DNA from: Mytilus californianus
Lineage: Eukaryota; Mollusca; Bivalvia; Mytilida; Mytilidae
Assembly: GCF_021869535.1 (NCBI RefSeq)
Contig: NW_026262593.1
Location: 68,784,322 to 68,848,321, forward strand
DNA: 64,000 nucleotides
Direction: 5' to 3'
Shown here: positions 25,201 to 40,200 of the stretch, one piece after another
Layout of the letters: every line of letters starts with the position of its first letter
Position numbering within the stretch: position 1 is the stretch's first letter
Made by a program: the position numbers and the translations under genes
Notes under the pieces: generated by a model
Databases searched by the model: none
Told to the model about the DNA's origin: nothing
What the model saw: only the letters and a program-made list of their open reading frames with translations

Positions 25201-28200
25201 TGTATGCACGTTTTGTTCCAATCCCATATAAGGTTTTGGAGTTTGGTTCCAATCACTTGTAAGAAATTGGAATATTTACACTGAAATTCCTTTCCTGAAC
25301 TAATTTTTGTCATGTTAGTAACTTTGAACTTGATGTAGTGACCTCAAAGGTCAAGAAGGATCTTCCTTTCAGTACCATATATCCATTAAAGGTTGCAATT
25401 TGAAGTTTTTGCTTTATCATTTGGAAACCAATATGACGGACTGACTACAAATGGGTGATAAACAATGTACCCTTGCTACTAAATATAATCAATATTGATC
25501 TGACAGTTGAAAAGTTAGATTATCCTAGATTCTGCTTGAGAATTTTTTGTTGACACATTCATTTGTTTCAAATAGCTCTTGATAAAATCAATAATATAAC
25601 TGACCATTTGCAAGAAAATTGGTTAACAACTAATTGATCTCTGATGTAAATACAAAAAAGTGCACTAGTGAAGACTCTAGATATAAGAGTTTTATATTGT
25701 AGAACAGCATAAAGGAACTGATCAACAGTATTAGTTCTATAATACATACATGCATTTCCTTATATGAATGTTCATGCATATAATGCAAAGATACAGCATA
25801 GTTCAAGTGAAGAGTATCAAATGTATCATGGCAGGGATCTTTTAAATCTTTAAAATATCATCATTGAACTTTTCTCAGCTTCAGGTTTGTGTAAATTTTT
25901 GTAAATTTAGTTTCCACACTTCAACACCAACCCATAAATTGACAAGGAGATAGTTCCTTGGTTAGCTTTTTGTAGCAATGGTTGAGAAGAAGCTGAACAC
26001 AGGGTTGTTGTAAGCAATATGTAAGATAAATTACTGGAACCATTCATCATTTGCTTGCCAAAAAAATATTTTATTTAAACAACTAGATGTGTCAGAATGA
26101 CATGAATGGACCGGCTCGCAAAAAAAGCTTGAAGCATTTATAGGGAGTGTAAATTTGAGAATGAAAGTCAGTGTAACTGTTATTTTCACGAAATTTTCAA
26201 AGTCAAAATTATGTAATTTCGGCACAAATCAGCAGAGCTAAACCAAACTTTTACACAATCTGTAACTCATCATAGTAGACTGACATACTAAAAATCACCT
26301 CAATATGTGAAAGCGTTTAGAAAAAAAGTCTGTATAACTGTTATTTTCACGAAATTTTCAAATTCCAAAGCCCGTAATTTCTGCAAAAATTGGCTGAGCA
26401 GAACAAAATGTAAACTCGATCTGTAACTCATCATAGCAGGCTAACATACTAAAAATCAGCTCAATATATGAAGGCATTTAGAAAAAAAGTCTGTATAACT
26501 GTTTGTTCTGGAATGATGGAATGACTGACAAGGGAAAAACTATAGGGGCCATAAATATAATGCATGTATCTAAACCAGTTTTCTGCTGCAAATGCAATGC
26601 CAATGTAAAATGTCTGATTATAAGCTGAATAAAATTGTCATTTTGCTGAAGGCCAGACACTAAATAATTAAAATTCACTCAAACTAAACCAATATCCAAT
26701 TTATTTTATTTTATTATTTGATAATGTTATAAAATGCACAATTTCGTGTATCAACTTTGTGCTGAACATGCTTTTTGAATTCCCTAATAACCATGACCCT
26801 ACAAAATCTTCATTTAATCTTGTGACAGGATGACCCCTTCAGTTTACATGAATGCTCTGTTAATTTTTGTAATTTTTATGGAATATATTTAGATGTAATT
26901 TCTTTATCATACACTTATGCAAATAGTGTGAAAACATAAAAATACTGCCCCCAGAAATTGTAGTGCCATGGTTGTTATCGGGAGAAAATGAATATAAAAA
27001 TTTAGAGGACAACATTAATAGTAACCTTAGCCAAACTTGTTATACAACCAGACTGCAGGAGAAAAGAAGCATGAAGATATTAATATAGTTATAGGTCAAT
27101 AATGAGGCTAATATAGTAAAAATCTTGTGTAAGTCTTCAAATTCAGGGTACAAGATTAATTTTGAATTGAAAAATTGAAGAAGGGTTATAATGCAAGCTT
27201 AAGGCTCTTATACCACTAAAAAAATATGATCAGAATGTTTTAATCATCACTCTTTTTGTAACAAGCATTTTTCGTTTAAAAAAGATACATTAAATACACT
27301 TAGAATTAAAATTTCAAATCTGTTATACAGATTTTGCCACATTTTCCCTTTCAAATAAACACATTCCAACTGATTACACAGATTTACACTATTTGAAGCC
27401 TTCAAACATGAGAATATCAAAAGCCGGGAACAACACTGTATAAGGATTTCAAAAATTAGTACAAATTACTACAATAGTTTAAGAGAGTTCTGTTTGTGAA
27501 AATTTCAAATAAATCTTTAATTGACTAGTAACCATGATGAGTACTGACAAAAGAATTCAAGTCCTGGAAAAAATGCAAAAGTGCATAATTGTAAAATATA
27601 GTTTTCTGCAAGTGAGTTTAAAATAGCCACTAGATATCTGTAATTATCAGAAAGTGTAGCGATTTAAAGGATTGGTGAATAGACAGTGTTTTGCTATTTG
27701 CCTATTATAGGTCAGTGCTGGTTTTTTTTTTATAACAAATCTTTAAATGTGCAACAACTCTGAAACTTTTAATTGAAAAATATCTATGTAGTTGTAAATA
27801 ATGTTAATATCACTATGATGTATATTTATATTTCATTTTCTTCCAATAAATGCATAGTTATATTTAAATAATAACATTAATTTGGAATGTCTGATCTCTT
27901 AAAATTTTGTTCAAACTAAACCCTTCATAAAACAATAAATACACATTTTTACTATATATATAAAACAAATGATGCATAAAAACCTGTCGTTATCATAGGC
28001 AGATCCAAGAGGGGGCCCTGGGGGGCCCGGGCCCCCCTTTCGTGGGAAAAATTTGGTTGATTATATAGGGAATCACTGAAGCATGACTGGAGGGCCCCCC
28101 CCCCCTTAGGTCAGTCAGCGGGCCCCCCCTTATGAAAAGTTCTGGATCCGCCACTGGTTATTTATTGAAATATATTTGTATCTTAAATTTGTGAAGTTAT

Positions 28201-31200
28201 GATAATTATGTGCCAGTACATAAAACCTACAAAACAAAAATCTGGAAATCATATTCATCCAAAAGAAAGACAGAACTCTCCTAGTCACAAACAATATTAA
28301 CATCTACCGTATATAATATACAATGGTGAAATCTTACATGTTTTAACCATATGTAGTAGCTACCCATACTGTTGGCATAACAAAAATAAGCAAATGATTA
28401 TAGTCTGCATAGGAAACAATAAAAACAATTTTTATCTATGGCTAAATGTTAAAATGTATTTTGGTTAAAACATTCACTTTATAAAAGTATGCATGCTTAG
28501 ATGCCACATCAACTGTCACTGTGTAAATGTAAAGAATCAACAGATAGTTTTCTAGCTTTTAAGGTCAATATATTTAAAAACTGGTTTGAACAGACTGGAA
28601 TTCATTTAGATTTCAATAACCATAATTTATTGAATTTACATACATTATGTAGGATTAATGACCAGATACATAATGTAGACTAGGGTTAGTGACCTGATAA
28701 AGAGTGAATATGTTCAACATACATAGAAAATGTCAAAAGAATTATTCTATTGAAATAGTTTTAATCAGTAATCCTTGGTTAGGCCAAGACCAATCAATTT
28801 CATTTGGGACTCCTAAAAATTTTCAACAGTTACAAGGATAAAATATATACCTTAACAAGAGGCTCCTCAGAGCCTGAATTGGTCACCTGGAAATTTGTTT
28901 GTAGGGGTTGCATAGCATCAATGATTACTTTGTTGTTTAATGTATTTTAATGCATGTTTAACATGCCATTTAAACTTTCTCTCTATTATAGTTTCTGCAA
29001 AATCATAAAATTTGGTAAAAATCATCTTTTAAGGGCAGTGACTCTTAAATGTAAGAGGATAATGACAATTTTGGTTATTTAACTTATTTGTCAATTTTAC
29101 TTTACTGAACATTTCTGCCTTTTAAAGATTCTCTTTACTTAACATTGATTCTGCGAAAAACTATAAAAATTGGTAAAAATCATCTTTTAATATTATGATA
29201 ATAACTCCTGTAAGGGTTTAATTGGCATTTTGGGTCATGTTGACTAATTTGTATGAACTATGTCTTACTTTGCCAAAAATATTTGCAAAGTAAAGTTTCT
29301 CTCTATCTATCATTGTTTCTGCAAAACAAAAAAAAACTGGTAAAAATCTTAAGGGCAAGAACTCTTATAAGGGATCAATTCACGATTTCAGTCATGTTTG
29401 ACTTATTTGCATGTCTTACTTTGATAACCATTTTTCCATGTAAAGTTTCTCTCCATCTATCATGATGATCATAGTTTCTACAGAAAACTTTTTAAAAAAT
29501 GGAAGAAATGGTCTTTCAAGCATTTCTGAAGAGACCTTTAATGTTATTTTTGGTACTTCCCTAGCAAAATTTATAGTGCAAGAGAAGTTTTGGTACAACC
29601 CAAAACAGTGTCCTCCCTAGGTTCTCATAGATGCTTAATTAGAAAGGCCCATAGAAAGCTACCATGCTTTAATTTGCCATCTTTGAATAAATTTACATGA
29701 AATTTGTGAAGAATAGATTATAACTGGAAATGAGATATTATACAATTATTGACTTTTGATGAGGTTGATACGATGATTTATCAACCCCAGTGATATGATA
29801 TTCACCGAGGCCAACAGCCGAAGGTGAATGTCATATCTCTGGGGTTGATAATTCATTGTATCAACTGAAATCAAAAGTCAACAATTGATTTATTATATGA
29901 CTTTTTATCCTTCTCCAATTTTCTAGTATTTGCTCAAGATACTTTTAAAACTGCTCCCTGTTTTATCAAATCAAATCAAATCAAATATTTTATTGTCGTA
30001 TAAACTTTACAGTTTGTGACCAACATGTATTAACACAATAAACATATATACATACATATCAAACATACACAATAAAACAGCATCAAAATTTATAAAAACA
30101 AACAAGCTGTTAAGAGTCCCCTGCCCTCAGTTCTAATGACTTTTTCAAGAAGGATCTTAACTTATTTGTTTGTAAAGGCGTTGATGGATTTAGTAAATAA
30201 TGAATTTTTTCTTCTTCATTTAAATTATTAAAGTTATTATTTTCAGTACATATGTGTTCAAAAAAGGCATTTCTTAGTGTTTTATTATAATCACAATAGA
30301 GTAAAAAATGTTTCTCATCCTCTTGTATTTTACATTTATGACAAAGTCGTTCCTCTCTTGGGATTTTAAAATATCTCCCCTTTTCAATTAAGAGGGAGTG
30401 ATCACTTAGTCTAAATTTAGTGATCAATCTCCTTATCTGAAAATTAGATATATTTAGATAAGATTCTAGTTTGCAATCTTTTTTAAGTTTTTTATATAGA
30501 TAAAATTTACTTTTAACATCAATGTTTTCATATCTATTTTTCATTTTCAACTTTATATCGTTTTTTATTTAATTTACATCTTTTATGTCCTTACAAGTAG
30601 AAAGAATATTAAGGTCAATATTAGTCTCTTCAACAATATTTTTTGCATATGTATACCATGAATAAGTTCCAGTCAAATCTAGAGACTGTGCTAGAGAAAA
30701 AGCTTCCTTTATCAATGGATTAATATTATTATTATATAGTCTAGCTAAATATAAAAGGGTTTGTGTTTTAATAAAACATTCTATAGGCAATCTTCCTAAT
30801 TCAACTCTTGCTCCTAAATTGGATGCATTTTTTTCTTATTCCTAGAGTAGATTTACAAAATTTAAGATGCATATTTTCAATAGGGGTTTTGTCTGTAAAA
30901 TCAAGTTGATTAATTTGTTTTCCTGAAGATAAGGCTCTGTTTTTGGCTCTATGAAAAGAAATATATATGTATCCAAATATGTTACTTCTGAATTATAGGT
31001 GATAATTGGTTTTACTAAAGAGTCAAAAAGATTATTTGCTACTTTTATAGGTAGATTATTCAATGATTTAGTATAGGATTTTATTGCAAAAAATACTTGT
31101 TTTGCCTTTTTTGTCAGCTCTAAGGTACTTAGTGATAAATTTCCATTACATTTTATCAACATTCCCAAAAATGAATATTCTGATACGCTCTCTATGGCTT

Positions 31201-34200
31201 CATTCTCATAGTAAATATGTGATGTTTCACCATTTTGTTTGGACTGACTGAAAATCATGGATTTTGTTTGGACTGACTGAAAATCATGGATTTTGTTTTG
31301 TTTGTATTTAAAGAGAGTTGCCATTTGTTGCAATATAATTTAACATTATTTAAACTGTTTTGAAGGCCCTCTTTTGATTCTGACAGGATCAAAAGTTCAT
31401 CCGCAAAAAGGAGGCATCCCACCTTACTATTTATAAGCTTAAAGGGACTTGAATCATTTCCCTCAAAATTTTTTACAATATCATTTATGAAGACATTAAA
31501 TAAAGTGGGGCTCAGGGTGTCTCCTTGTTTAACCCCTCTAGCAATATTAAAAAATTATGATACATAATCTTTGTATTTCAAAGATGATTAAGTATTAAAG
31601 TATTGTTGTTTTATAACTCTGTAAAAAGACCTGCCACTCCCATTTGCATAATTTATAAAGTAAAGCAGTTCTGCATACTGAATCAAAAGCCTTTTTCAGA
31701 TCTTTAAAGCAGGCATAAATCTTTTTTTTCTCTTTATGTAAATATTTATTAATCAAGGACTTCAATAAAAAGATGCTATCAGCTGTTCTGTGATTTTCTC
31801 TGAAACCAAACTGACAATCACTTAATTGTTTGTCAACAATCTTGATTAGCCTATTATTCAATATGGCATTAAAAATTTTTGGTAGATTACTTATAAGAGA
31901 AATTCCTCTATAATTATTAGGGTCTAACTTGTCACCTTTTTTATGTAAAGGGATCATGAAAGATAATTTCCATGAATCTGGATAATAACCTGTCTTTAAA
32001 ATCAAATTAAAAACTTTTACAATAGAATTAATTATCATCTACTTTTGCAGTTGCTGATTTTTCATGAGTTGAAATATTAAATAAAGTTTACAAAAAAGAT
32101 ACACCGAAAACAAGAAGAAGAGAAAAAATACACTGAAAACCAGAAGAAAAATAAAAATAAACTGTTGACACAGAGATGTGTTTCGCCTGTTGGCATAAAG
32201 TTCAGAAAAAGACAATCTGATGGACAACATGATTGATTAATTCAGTCGCTGGACCATTATCTAGAAGGCAGTGCTTGAAAATAATCGTCAAACTGATATG
32301 TACTGATAGTAATACAACTATATACAAAATATCATTGATCTATCACAAGTAGTTTTTGTCAAACTGACTTAAGCAGAAAACTTAACACTGAAAATTGCTA
32401 ATTAAACTTAACATTGAAAATTGCTAATTAATTCAAAGTCACTGGACCATGTCCTAGGGAGCAGGGCCTCAAAACAGTCATCAAACTAATATGTATCCAT
32501 AGCAATGCAACTTTGTATTAAATATCATTGATCTATCACAAGTAGTTCCTATCAAACTAACTAAACTTAAGCAGAAAACTTAACAATTGTTGACGCCATC
32601 TGCAGCCAAAAGGCAATCCATATGTCTCACTTTCCGCAACTTTCATCAAAGGTAAGACAAAAAAACAGGAATTTACCTGTTATTATAAATCTACATCATT
32701 GACGTTGCCTTGGAATATCTATATTTAGGTACTCGGACGCTGTTCCAAATCTTATATAAACCTCTCTTGATTTTTGCCGCGGTGAATATAATGTTTTATC
32801 AAAGAGGATTTCCTATGCTTTTAGCCAAGGAGAAAACAGAAAATTTATAGTCATATAATAAAATGCAATGTGGTTAAGTAATCAAACAATAAAAGAGATC
32901 TATCCAAGTCACATTATTGACTTCCTTACTTTAATGTAACTCCTCTTTACAGTATTCTCCTACCCTGAAACACCTCATATTGATGCATATATAAACATTA
33001 AACTTACCAACAATAATGATAATTATGACTAATATAACAGCTATAAGGATTGCCCACATCTGAAAGTACACAACATCTAGTTACAACATCTAGTTACAAC
33101 ATCTAATGTGAAAACATAGAAAGCAGATTTCACTTTTATAAATATCATCAGTATTCTAATTAAGACATTTTCCCCTGATATTTACCCTAATTCTATCAGG
33201 TATACTTTGAAATTTATCACACAATTAAGCTTACACTGGTGCTATAAATTTCAGCAAGATGGTACTAGAAAATCGCAATTTCAAATTTCAGAAGCGAACA
33301 CTTTATCATGAAAGTTTAAAATATCCCAAAATGAATTCCAAGGATGATACTAGATAAGCAATTTAAGTCAAAAAGGAAAATAGAGACTTAAATATGCTGA
33401 TGATTTTATGTGTTTTGGGACCAATTTTTATTCATACTTCAAAACTGCATAGCTGATAGTGATTTCTCTGTACATTAAAAACATTTTCTTCTTACCATGA
33501 AGTAGCTGAATTATTAAGCTATATATAGCATTGAGATAAATTGCTTAGTTTTGTTTTGAAGCTACCACCCTAAAAATAATGCATGAAGTGTTTTAAGGTC
33601 ATAGCCTATAAATATTCTTATTTGATTTATTATATAAAAGATATAAACTACAGGATATTAAAATTTATTTGCGATAAGCCATATCAGTGAATAGTTTCAC
33701 AAAAAAAATTTAAATTTTAATCAATGCGCTGTCATTAGTCAAACAAAGGGAGACAATTCTGTTTGTATTCTATTAAGTGCCAATTTTGTTACATCTTAGG
33801 AGTAAGGACAGAAATTTGATTGTTTTTTCAATATTTACATCCATCCTATAACCTTGATAACTGAATAACAAAAGTAAATATTTGTAGCCATTTATGAGAT
33901 ATGTCAAATATTTAAACAGAAGTGTTATTTGCTTGTTTTTTTTTTAAATCTTCAAATGTTTAGTGCATTAATTTAAATATTTCTGAATTTGATAAAAACA
34001 TTCTAAAGCATGACGAAACACATTATCGGACATATGTACACAACATTTACAAGCAAGAATCATGATAAAAGCAGTATTTCTTTTTGATTTGTCACCTGCT
34101 TTACTTTTAAATGCATATATAGGCTTCAAAGAAGACAATTATATGATTACAGTGAGATTCTTATCAAACTTTACAAATTCAGATTCATGACCTGAAAGGT

Positions 34201-37200
34201 TATAATAGGCCCATCAACTATCAAAAATTTGGAACACCACTGCTCAACTACTTTCCAACAGCAATTGAGATTAAAATAAATATCTGTAAAGCAGAATGGC
34301 AGAAATTAGGAAGAACAGTGTTCCTACACTGTATTGTTTTAATTCCCTAAAACATTTCTTTCACTGTACATGTGCATGCTGTACATGCATCTTTACACAT
34401 TAAGAAAATAATACTGGATATGTCAATTTTTTACAAAACTGTATTTACAAAACATATTTTATTAAATGTCTTTCATATCATCTTAAAACTAATAATAAAC
34501 TGATATTTTAATTCTTTTTAAACCAAACAAATATTTAACAGTAACACTTCTACAATAAAATATGGTGATGTTATTTTTAGACAACACTTAGTGACACATT
34601 ACAACATCTAGGGGGAGATAACTCACCAATGATAATTATGACAATGATTCCTATTATACTACCCAAAATTATCATCATCTGTAATAAGTACACAGTTCAA
34701 ATTTAAAAATCGTCATCCTAGGGAGTCATACAAATACTAAAAATACAAATTGTCTTTGATAATTTTTTTGAATCCTTAAAAATCAAATGTTAAGAATGTC
34801 GGCCCTAACATTTCATGGAGAACAGGGATAAATACCTTCATCAGTAGCTATGATTATCACAAAGAAACATATCAACTTTAATTTTAATCTTCAGTGCGCG
34901 GCGAGAAAGATCTCTTATATATTAGAAGCACTTTGCTGACCAAACAATGAAATCAATGTACTAAAAATATTGCTGTTGCAAGTATACTTTTCCACCTATT
35001 TTTCTACACCTGTTTGTTAATAATAATAATTGGTTTCTTGATAAAAAAAAAAAAATATTCTTACTGCATTCCTATCCAATGGTACAAATTGGAGTAAAAA
35101 AAGAGTAATATATATAATAATCCTGTTGATTTAGAAATTACTTAAAAATTTATTTGTCAAATCAATATGAAAATAATATATCTTGTATATCAGACATCAT
35201 TTTTTAAAATGCAGAAAATTTGGGGAATTTGGAGAAATAAATTGGAACCAAAATAAATAGGGAATGTGTCCATGGGACACAGAAGATGCCCCCGCTTTCA
35301 TATAATCTTATAAAGGGACATAACTTTTTATAACTCTAGAACAGTAAAAGTGACGCTACCCAAATTCGTACTTGATATGAGTTTCATAACATTTGGTTGA
35401 TGCAAACTTAAGTCAGAGAATGGAAACGTAAAAATTCAGCAATTTTTCCATTTGTAAAGGGACATAACTCTAGAACGGTAAAAGTGACACCACCAAAATT
35501 CAAACTTGAACTGTGTTTTGTGGTAATAAGCATTATGTATAAGATTCATAACGTTTAGTTGAGGCAAACTAAAGTTGGAGAACAGAAACGAAAAATTCAG
35601 CAATTTTTCCATTTGTAAAGGGGTATAACTCTGTACTCCGGTACGGTGGGGGCATAATAAAAATGAAAAGATAAAAATTCAAAACATTCATTCCAATTCT
35701 AGTCTTCAGAATTTTTTTAAATTCTACCATCTTTTTTTTCCATAAAATTCAGATGATTTATTAAAATCTTGATGCCCTGATATAAATCACATCAAATTAA
35801 CTAAATGTACATTGTAGTATAAAACATGAACTAAATGTACATTGTAGTATAAAACAATACACTTAATGTACATTGTAGTATAAAACATAAACTAAATGTA
35901 CATTGTAGTATAAAACATTACACTAAATGTACATTGTAGTATGAAACATGAACTAAATGTACATTGTAGTATGAAATATTAACTAAATGTACATTGTAGT
36001 ATAAAACATAAACTAAATGTACATTGTAGTATAAAACATAAACTAAATGTACATTGTAGTATAAAACATTAAATAATGTACATTGTAGTATAAAACATTA
36101 CACTAAATGTACATTGTAGTATAAAACATAAACTAAATGTACATTGTAGCATAAAACATAAACTAAATGTACATTGTAGTATAAAACATAAACTAAATGT
36201 ACATTGTAGTATAAAACATTACACTAAATGTACATTGTAGCATAAAACATAAACTAAATGTACATTGTAGTATAAAACATTACACTAAATGTACATTGTA
36301 GTATAAAACATAAACTAAATGTACATTGTAGCATAAAACATTTTCTTAATGTACAGTTTAGTATAAATTAATTTATTTTTAATACCTTGCAGTTTTTCCA
36401 CCAAAATTTTCGCTTCAATTTCCCTGCACTTGCTTCAAATTGTGAAGCTCCTTGCTGTAATGCCTCTGAAAACATGATTAACATTTACTACATATATCAA
36501 TATATTCTCATTCTGTCAATTATAGCCAGAATAAACTTATCTTAAACAGTCACACCACTGTCCCAGATTAGAGGGAGGGTTTGGCACAAGGCCAGCAAAC
36601 ATGTTTAACCCCACCACATTCTGTATGTGCCTGTCCCTTGTAATTCAGTGGTAGTTTTTGTTGCTGTATGTCATATTTGCTTTTCATTTATTATTTTGTA
36701 CAAAAACCAGGTCGTTAAATTTCTAGTTTGAATTGTTTTACATTTGTCATTTCAGGGCCTTTTAAAGCTTGCTGTGACATTTAGGTTTTGCTCATTGATG
36801 AAGGCAGTATGGTGTTCTATAATTGTTAACTTCAACATCATTTGGTCTCTGGTGGAGAGTTGTCTCATTAGCAATAATACCACATCTTCTTATTTTCATC
36901 ATCACCACCATGGCATTTCCAACTATAAATAAACTTCATCAAAATCTCCCTAACTAAATTCATACCATGCTTACTATTTGGAAACAATGACAAAGTCTAG
37001 CCTTTTTTACCATTAGCCAGAATGAAATTTATAAATTCTAATGTATTGAGCTTTCAGGCTTGTTTGACCTGCCATATTATGTGCCTATTTTCCAATCTAT
37101 CAAGGATGATATGTCCTGAACAAAAAGGTTAAAATTGACAATATTGAACTTGACCTCAATTTTGTCATCACTTACAACCTATCAAAATATGAAAGCATTG

Positions 37201-40200
37201 GTTGCATAGTTCATTAAGTATTGCATATAAAGGGCATAAAGAGCCATTTTCAAATCTATCAAGGACCATACTCCAGAATGGCAAAAGGGAATTATCAAAA
37301 GCATTTGAACAGGCCAGCAAACAGTTTGAACAGTTTATCAGTATTGGACGGAAATTAATGGCAGCTACCCACCTGCTTTACTTCACTTTTTTAATAACTG
37401 TATTTTTTCTAGTTAAAAAACCCTCGAGATTGACCAAATGTATGAAGTATTAGTTATATACTGCTGCTTCAATATTATAAAGCATGAATATAATAAATCA
37501 ATGGCATTTACTATAAGATATTTTGTCTGTTCTGATTGGTTTAAAAATTGAACCTGATAATATTGAGAACAAGTAGCTAGGAAAAATAGAAAATTTGTTA
37601 AGTGTGTAATCTTTTAGTTTTTCAAATCTTTAAATCAATCTTTTGTTAAGTTAAAAACTTTTAATATTAATAGTTATGTTTCATTTCAAATTGGTTGAAA
37701 TACCTATAAATTTATCTCTTTCAACTTCTTATGCTATGGATTGGCAGCAGCCAATTTTGTTCTGTTAAGAACCAGTCTACCATCCGCAATTGAAAACAAC
37801 TAGTGTTGAAAGTCAGTTATAACAGAATGAAATTTGTACTTGGCAAAAATATTTTCTTGTTGGTCAAATTAAAAATAAACAGCTGTGCCAAGAGCACATG
37901 ATATAACCTGATTGTGCATATTAAAATTGGTGCAAGAATAAAATTGAAGGCATTTAATCAGAAGCAATAAAATGGCTCTGTAGAAAAACATAACCATAGG
38001 CGATTAATATAGTTGCAATTATGACTTTTAAAAGTCCCATAACTCTTGAATGACAAACCAGAAATGGTCTAAGTCCAATAACTCTGCAAAGACATATATC
38101 CGAACTTTTTATCAATCTCTTTATTTGCTATGTTGACTGATTCCAACAATTGTGTAAAGTTTCCAGTATATAAATCCAAATAAGCCCAAGTTGTGGTATA
38201 TTAAGTGAAAATTTTACTTAAATCTGACAATTAAAGTCCAGAAACTGTAGACCAGCAAACTAGAAAATCAAAGTGTGATAGCCCTGGTAAAAGTATTTGC
38301 CATATACTAAGAATTATAATTATTAGTTCCGTTATCACAAGTCACAAATTAAATTTTATACTAGTGAGACCTCTAGTCTGTAGACTTGTATATATATGTC
38401 CTGTTTTTAACTTACATGTAGTGGCTTAAAAAGTTTTTTGTGCAGACTGTTTGGTCTGCACAAAAAACTTTTTAAGCCACTGAGTTCTTTGGGATAGTAA
38501 ACCATCAGATTTTCCTTATTCTTATTTCTAAGAACTTAACATAAAATATAATTGCGATAACTCTCAATCAGAATATTTTTCCAAATTCTCTGATTTGAGT
38601 ATTTTTTTCTTCAGGTGAATCAGATAATTAATTTTTATTAAAACACCTCCCAACCCACCCTCAGAGTTAAATGTTCGTTCCCTTATGACTCTTGAATGAA
38701 AGTAGAACCTTACACAGAAATAACATATAATTATTCCACCTGACATTTGTTTTTTTTTTTCTTTTTTCTTTTAAACAATTTGTTAAAACCCAATTCTATC
38801 ATAGTGCCATGTTTAAACTATATGAAACATTGAAACTCTTCCTAATTATATATTCTTGATCGTATCCATTCATATTCTTTTACAGAAAATGTCAAAATCT
38901 ATCTCGTTTGTTTTAAACTGTTTTCATATGAGGTACCGAACATAGTGAATCAGTTCGGTCATGCTATATATATCTCAATACCACAAATTACCACATGGAA
39001 ATAAACGCGACTTTGCAGATCTGCTAAAACAGTAAGTCTTACAAATATGACACTCCAATTAATTCAACAAAAGTATTTTCATATTATATAAACAAGTAAG
39101 GGATTCTTTTAAAACAAAATTTTATTCATAAAAAATAATTTTAATCATGTTTGTACCCTTTAATCAGGTCATAAGACGGATCAAGATTAATGACTGTATT
39201 CCAATACCCTGTCAATACAATCTTTGAGAGGACTCTGCCGGATAGAGGGCGCTGAAAATCATGTATCAGTTCGCACGGAAATGAATTGTGTTATATAACT
39301 GTTAGCGGATCATTTTCTTTTAAAGTTAAGTGATTACAAACTACTGTGCCTTTTAATATTGTGTTTGAGGAATTTTCCATTAAATTATTAATTTTCATTA
39401 CAAAAATCAAGCAAAACCATGCATACTTTTACTCTATCTTGAAAGAACTATAGAATGAAAAACATGTGCACTCTATTTCAAAATGGCCATACTTTGATGA
39501 CAATAAAAGTAAATGCTTTTAAAAATCAAAAGGAAGCTTCTTTTAATCAACCATAACAGTAATGTAAAGTTTGGAGGAAATCACTGTAACTCTGGAACAA
39601 TGCCAAAAATTTTAAAAATTGAAAGAGAGCTTTCTTCTGTCAATCCTAATTTTGTTTAAAAAATACATGAGTATGTATTGATCAAAGCCAATTTGATTCA
39701 TTGTAAAAAGTGTGATGGACAGATGTATAGACATTACTATACCATAATATGTCCCATCTTCCATGAGCATATACTTTCTTAACTTTATTCATATATGTAT
39801 AAGGGTCAGCTGGGGTCCCTCTAAAAATAGGATATATATATATACATACAAACCTACAGACTAGATGTCTCACATATATATACCTCACACATCAAAAAAG
39901 GCAAAAGTAATTGAAAGTAGAAGATTGGGGACATTTTTTTCTACTTCTCCAGTGACTCCACCAATCTATTTTGGGTTTTTTTTTTTATGAAAAATAACCT
40001 ACACCTTTATAACAGTTAAATGTTTCATTTACCTGCTCTGTCGTCTAACTCTGAGATTTTTGTGTCTCTCTCCAGAACTTTGTCTACATTTACTCTCATG
40101 ATATCGACAACCTGGAATAAAGGTTTTATCATTTAAGTATAGAGTACAAAAGCATTATACATGTAGTTCTTAAAAAATTTGTGTTCTTAAGGTCAAACCA

